DNA from: Roseinatronobacter domitianus
GTDB lineage: Bacteria > Pseudomonadota > Alphaproteobacteria > Rhodobacterales > Rhodobacteraceae
Direction: 5' to 3'
Assembly (NCBI RefSeq): GCF_023336755.1
Contig: NZ_JALZWP010000001.1
Span: 141,959 to 205,958, forward strand
Length of the DNA: 64,000 nt
The notes below the pieces were generated by a model. That model was not told where the DNA came from. It made no database searches and saw nothing but the letters and a program-made list of their open reading frames with translations. Shown piece after piece: positions 63,242-64,000 of this stretch. How positions within the stretch are numbered: position 1 is the stretch's first letter; every line of letters starts with the position of its first letter. The translations under genes and the position numbers were made by a program.

Positions 63242-63295
63242 CGTCACGCGCGGTGCGCGATGGCTGGCAAATGGCCCTTATTTGCCCGTGGCCTG

Positions 63296-64000
63296 CTATA
63301 GCGGCGTTATGCGCCGTGGTGCCACCTTGCCCAGCCGCGATTCGCGCCATGCGATCAGCAAACCCGCCGCGATCACCAGCCCGGCACCTGCCAGCATTTG
63401 CGGGGTTGGCACCTCGTCGAACAGCACAAAGCCCAGAACCGTGGCGAAGATAAGCTGCGCATACCAGAAGGGGGCCAGCGCCGAGGCATCGGCATAGCGG
63501 TAGCTGGCGGTCATCATCAATTGCCCAACGCCGCCCAACAGGCCAGAGGCGACCAGCAGCATGGCCACTTCTGGCGTGGGCCAGACCCAACCGAAGGGGG
63601 CCGTCAACAGGCCCATCAGGCTGGCCGTCAGCGCGAAGTAGAACACGATGGCGGGGGTGCTTTCCTGCACCACCATCCGGCGCAGCAGAATTTTCACCAA
63701 GGCCGCTGCGGTGGCGGACCCAAGCGCCGCAAATGCGCCGATCCGGGCAAGGTTATCGGCGCCGCCGCCCATGCCCAGACGCGGCCAGACCACGATCATC
63801 ACACCTGCAAAGCCGATGATGACCGCGCCCCAGCGCACCAGCCGCACCTTTTCGCCAAGGATGACCACGGCGAAAACCAGTGTGACCATAGGGGCGGCAA
63901 ATCCGATGGTGGTCACCTCGGGCAAAGGGAGCAGTGACAGCGCCAGAAAGTTCAGCGACAGCGCCACCGTGCCAAGCGTGCCGCGCAGCAGGTGGTGGCC
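63296..64000 (-). CDS. EamA/DMT-family transporter (N-terminus beyond window)
   Basis: At least 234 codons of a DMT-family transporter; the start lies past the right edge. Helices are numerous (TIGFAAPMVTLVFAVVILGE, WGAVIIGFAGVMIVVW, LMMTASYRYADASALAPFWYAQLIFATVLGFVLF). The ASALAPFWYAQLIFA stretch and the late EVPTPQMLAGAGLVIAAGLL fit the RhaT/EamA repeats, with similarity to SAM-uptake transporters by eye. Substrate unknown. Confidence 0.85.
   Translation of the reverse strand, partial: GHHLLRGTLGTVALSLNFLALSLLPLPEVTTIGFAAPMVTLVFAVVILGEKVRLVRWGAVIIGFAGVMIVVWPRLGMGGGADNLARIGAFAALGSATAAALVKILLRRMVVQESTPAIVFYFALTASLMGLLTAPFGWVWPTPEVAMLLVASGLLGGVGQLMMTASYRYADASALAPFWYAQLIFATVLGFVLFDEVPTPQMLAGAGLVIAAGLLIAWRESRLGKVAPRRITPL

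Overview
The window is a 64 kb stretch of GC-rich chromosome from an alphaproteobacterium, most likely a member of the Rhodobacteraceae; I cannot name the genus. The basis is gene content and order. It carries the block yceD (DUF177)-rpmF-plsX-fabH-ihfA-merR, a DUF4167 protein, a pyruvate dehydrogenase operon whose E1-beta carries its own lipoyl domain, a SAM-II riboswitch, a Hint-domain protein of the roseobacter type, and a photolyase/cyclopropane-synthase cluster. Almost everything is core chromosomal sequence. I see no insertion sequence, prophage, CRISPR array or rRNA operon. Two tRNA genes are present, Pro(GGG) and Thr(TGT).

Layout. 0-4.5 kb: the tail of proA, then pepA-holC-hisA leftward, eda rightward and an FkbM-type methyltransferase leftward. 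4.5-10.5 kb: rpsB-tsf with a structured leader, an internodal hairpin and a strong terminator; an AT-rich DUF2971 gene that looks acquired; and polA. 10.5-15 kb: a small secreted protein, a membrane protein, a zinc-finger protein, an ABC ATPase without its permease, a glycosyltransferase and a CBS/CorC membrane protein. 15-20 kb: prfA-prmC, the DUF4167 gene, marC, a double-length dcd and a coiled-coil stress protein. 20-26.9 kb: tRNA-Pro and the ribosomal L32/fatty-acid/phospholipid initiation cluster, then bamE, an olsB-like acyltransferase and cysE.

26.9-35.1 kb: pdhA-pdhB-pdhC, a tandem universal stress protein translationally coupled to a Hint-domain protein, and a BCCT compatible-solute transporter with its own universal stress protein. 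35.7-45.4 kb: an SDR that lacks the catalytic Tyr/Lys plus an EamA exporter, a class I aldolase, ssb, a lytic transglycosylase, the operon of aminotransferase class V-photolyase-cyclopropane synthase-DUF4389, and mgtE. 45.6-53 kb: pepF, the SAM-II-controlled metZ, folE2, an inhibitor-like lipoprotein, trkH and a glutamine amidotransferase. 53-64 kb: tRNA-Thr, a complete MCE (Mla-type) lipid-transport operon, a DedA-like protein, dsbB, a 2-hydroxyacid dehydrogenase, an SH3 protein, a periplasmic rhodanese with a YeeE/YedE transporter and a newly noticed 58-residue membrane protein, and a truncated EamA gene at the edge.

The most interesting items are: (i) the metZ leader, where a near-consensus promoter overlaps the pepF hairpin and is followed by a SAM-II aptamer and a terminator; (ii) the AT-rich DUF2971 gene between tsf and polA; (iii) two intergenic palindromes of shared architecture; and (iv) the coupled rhodanese-YeeE-small-membrane-protein unit, which may be a sulfur import/handling module. 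I did not find a clearly unprecedented multi-gene system; these are the best candidates for follow-up.
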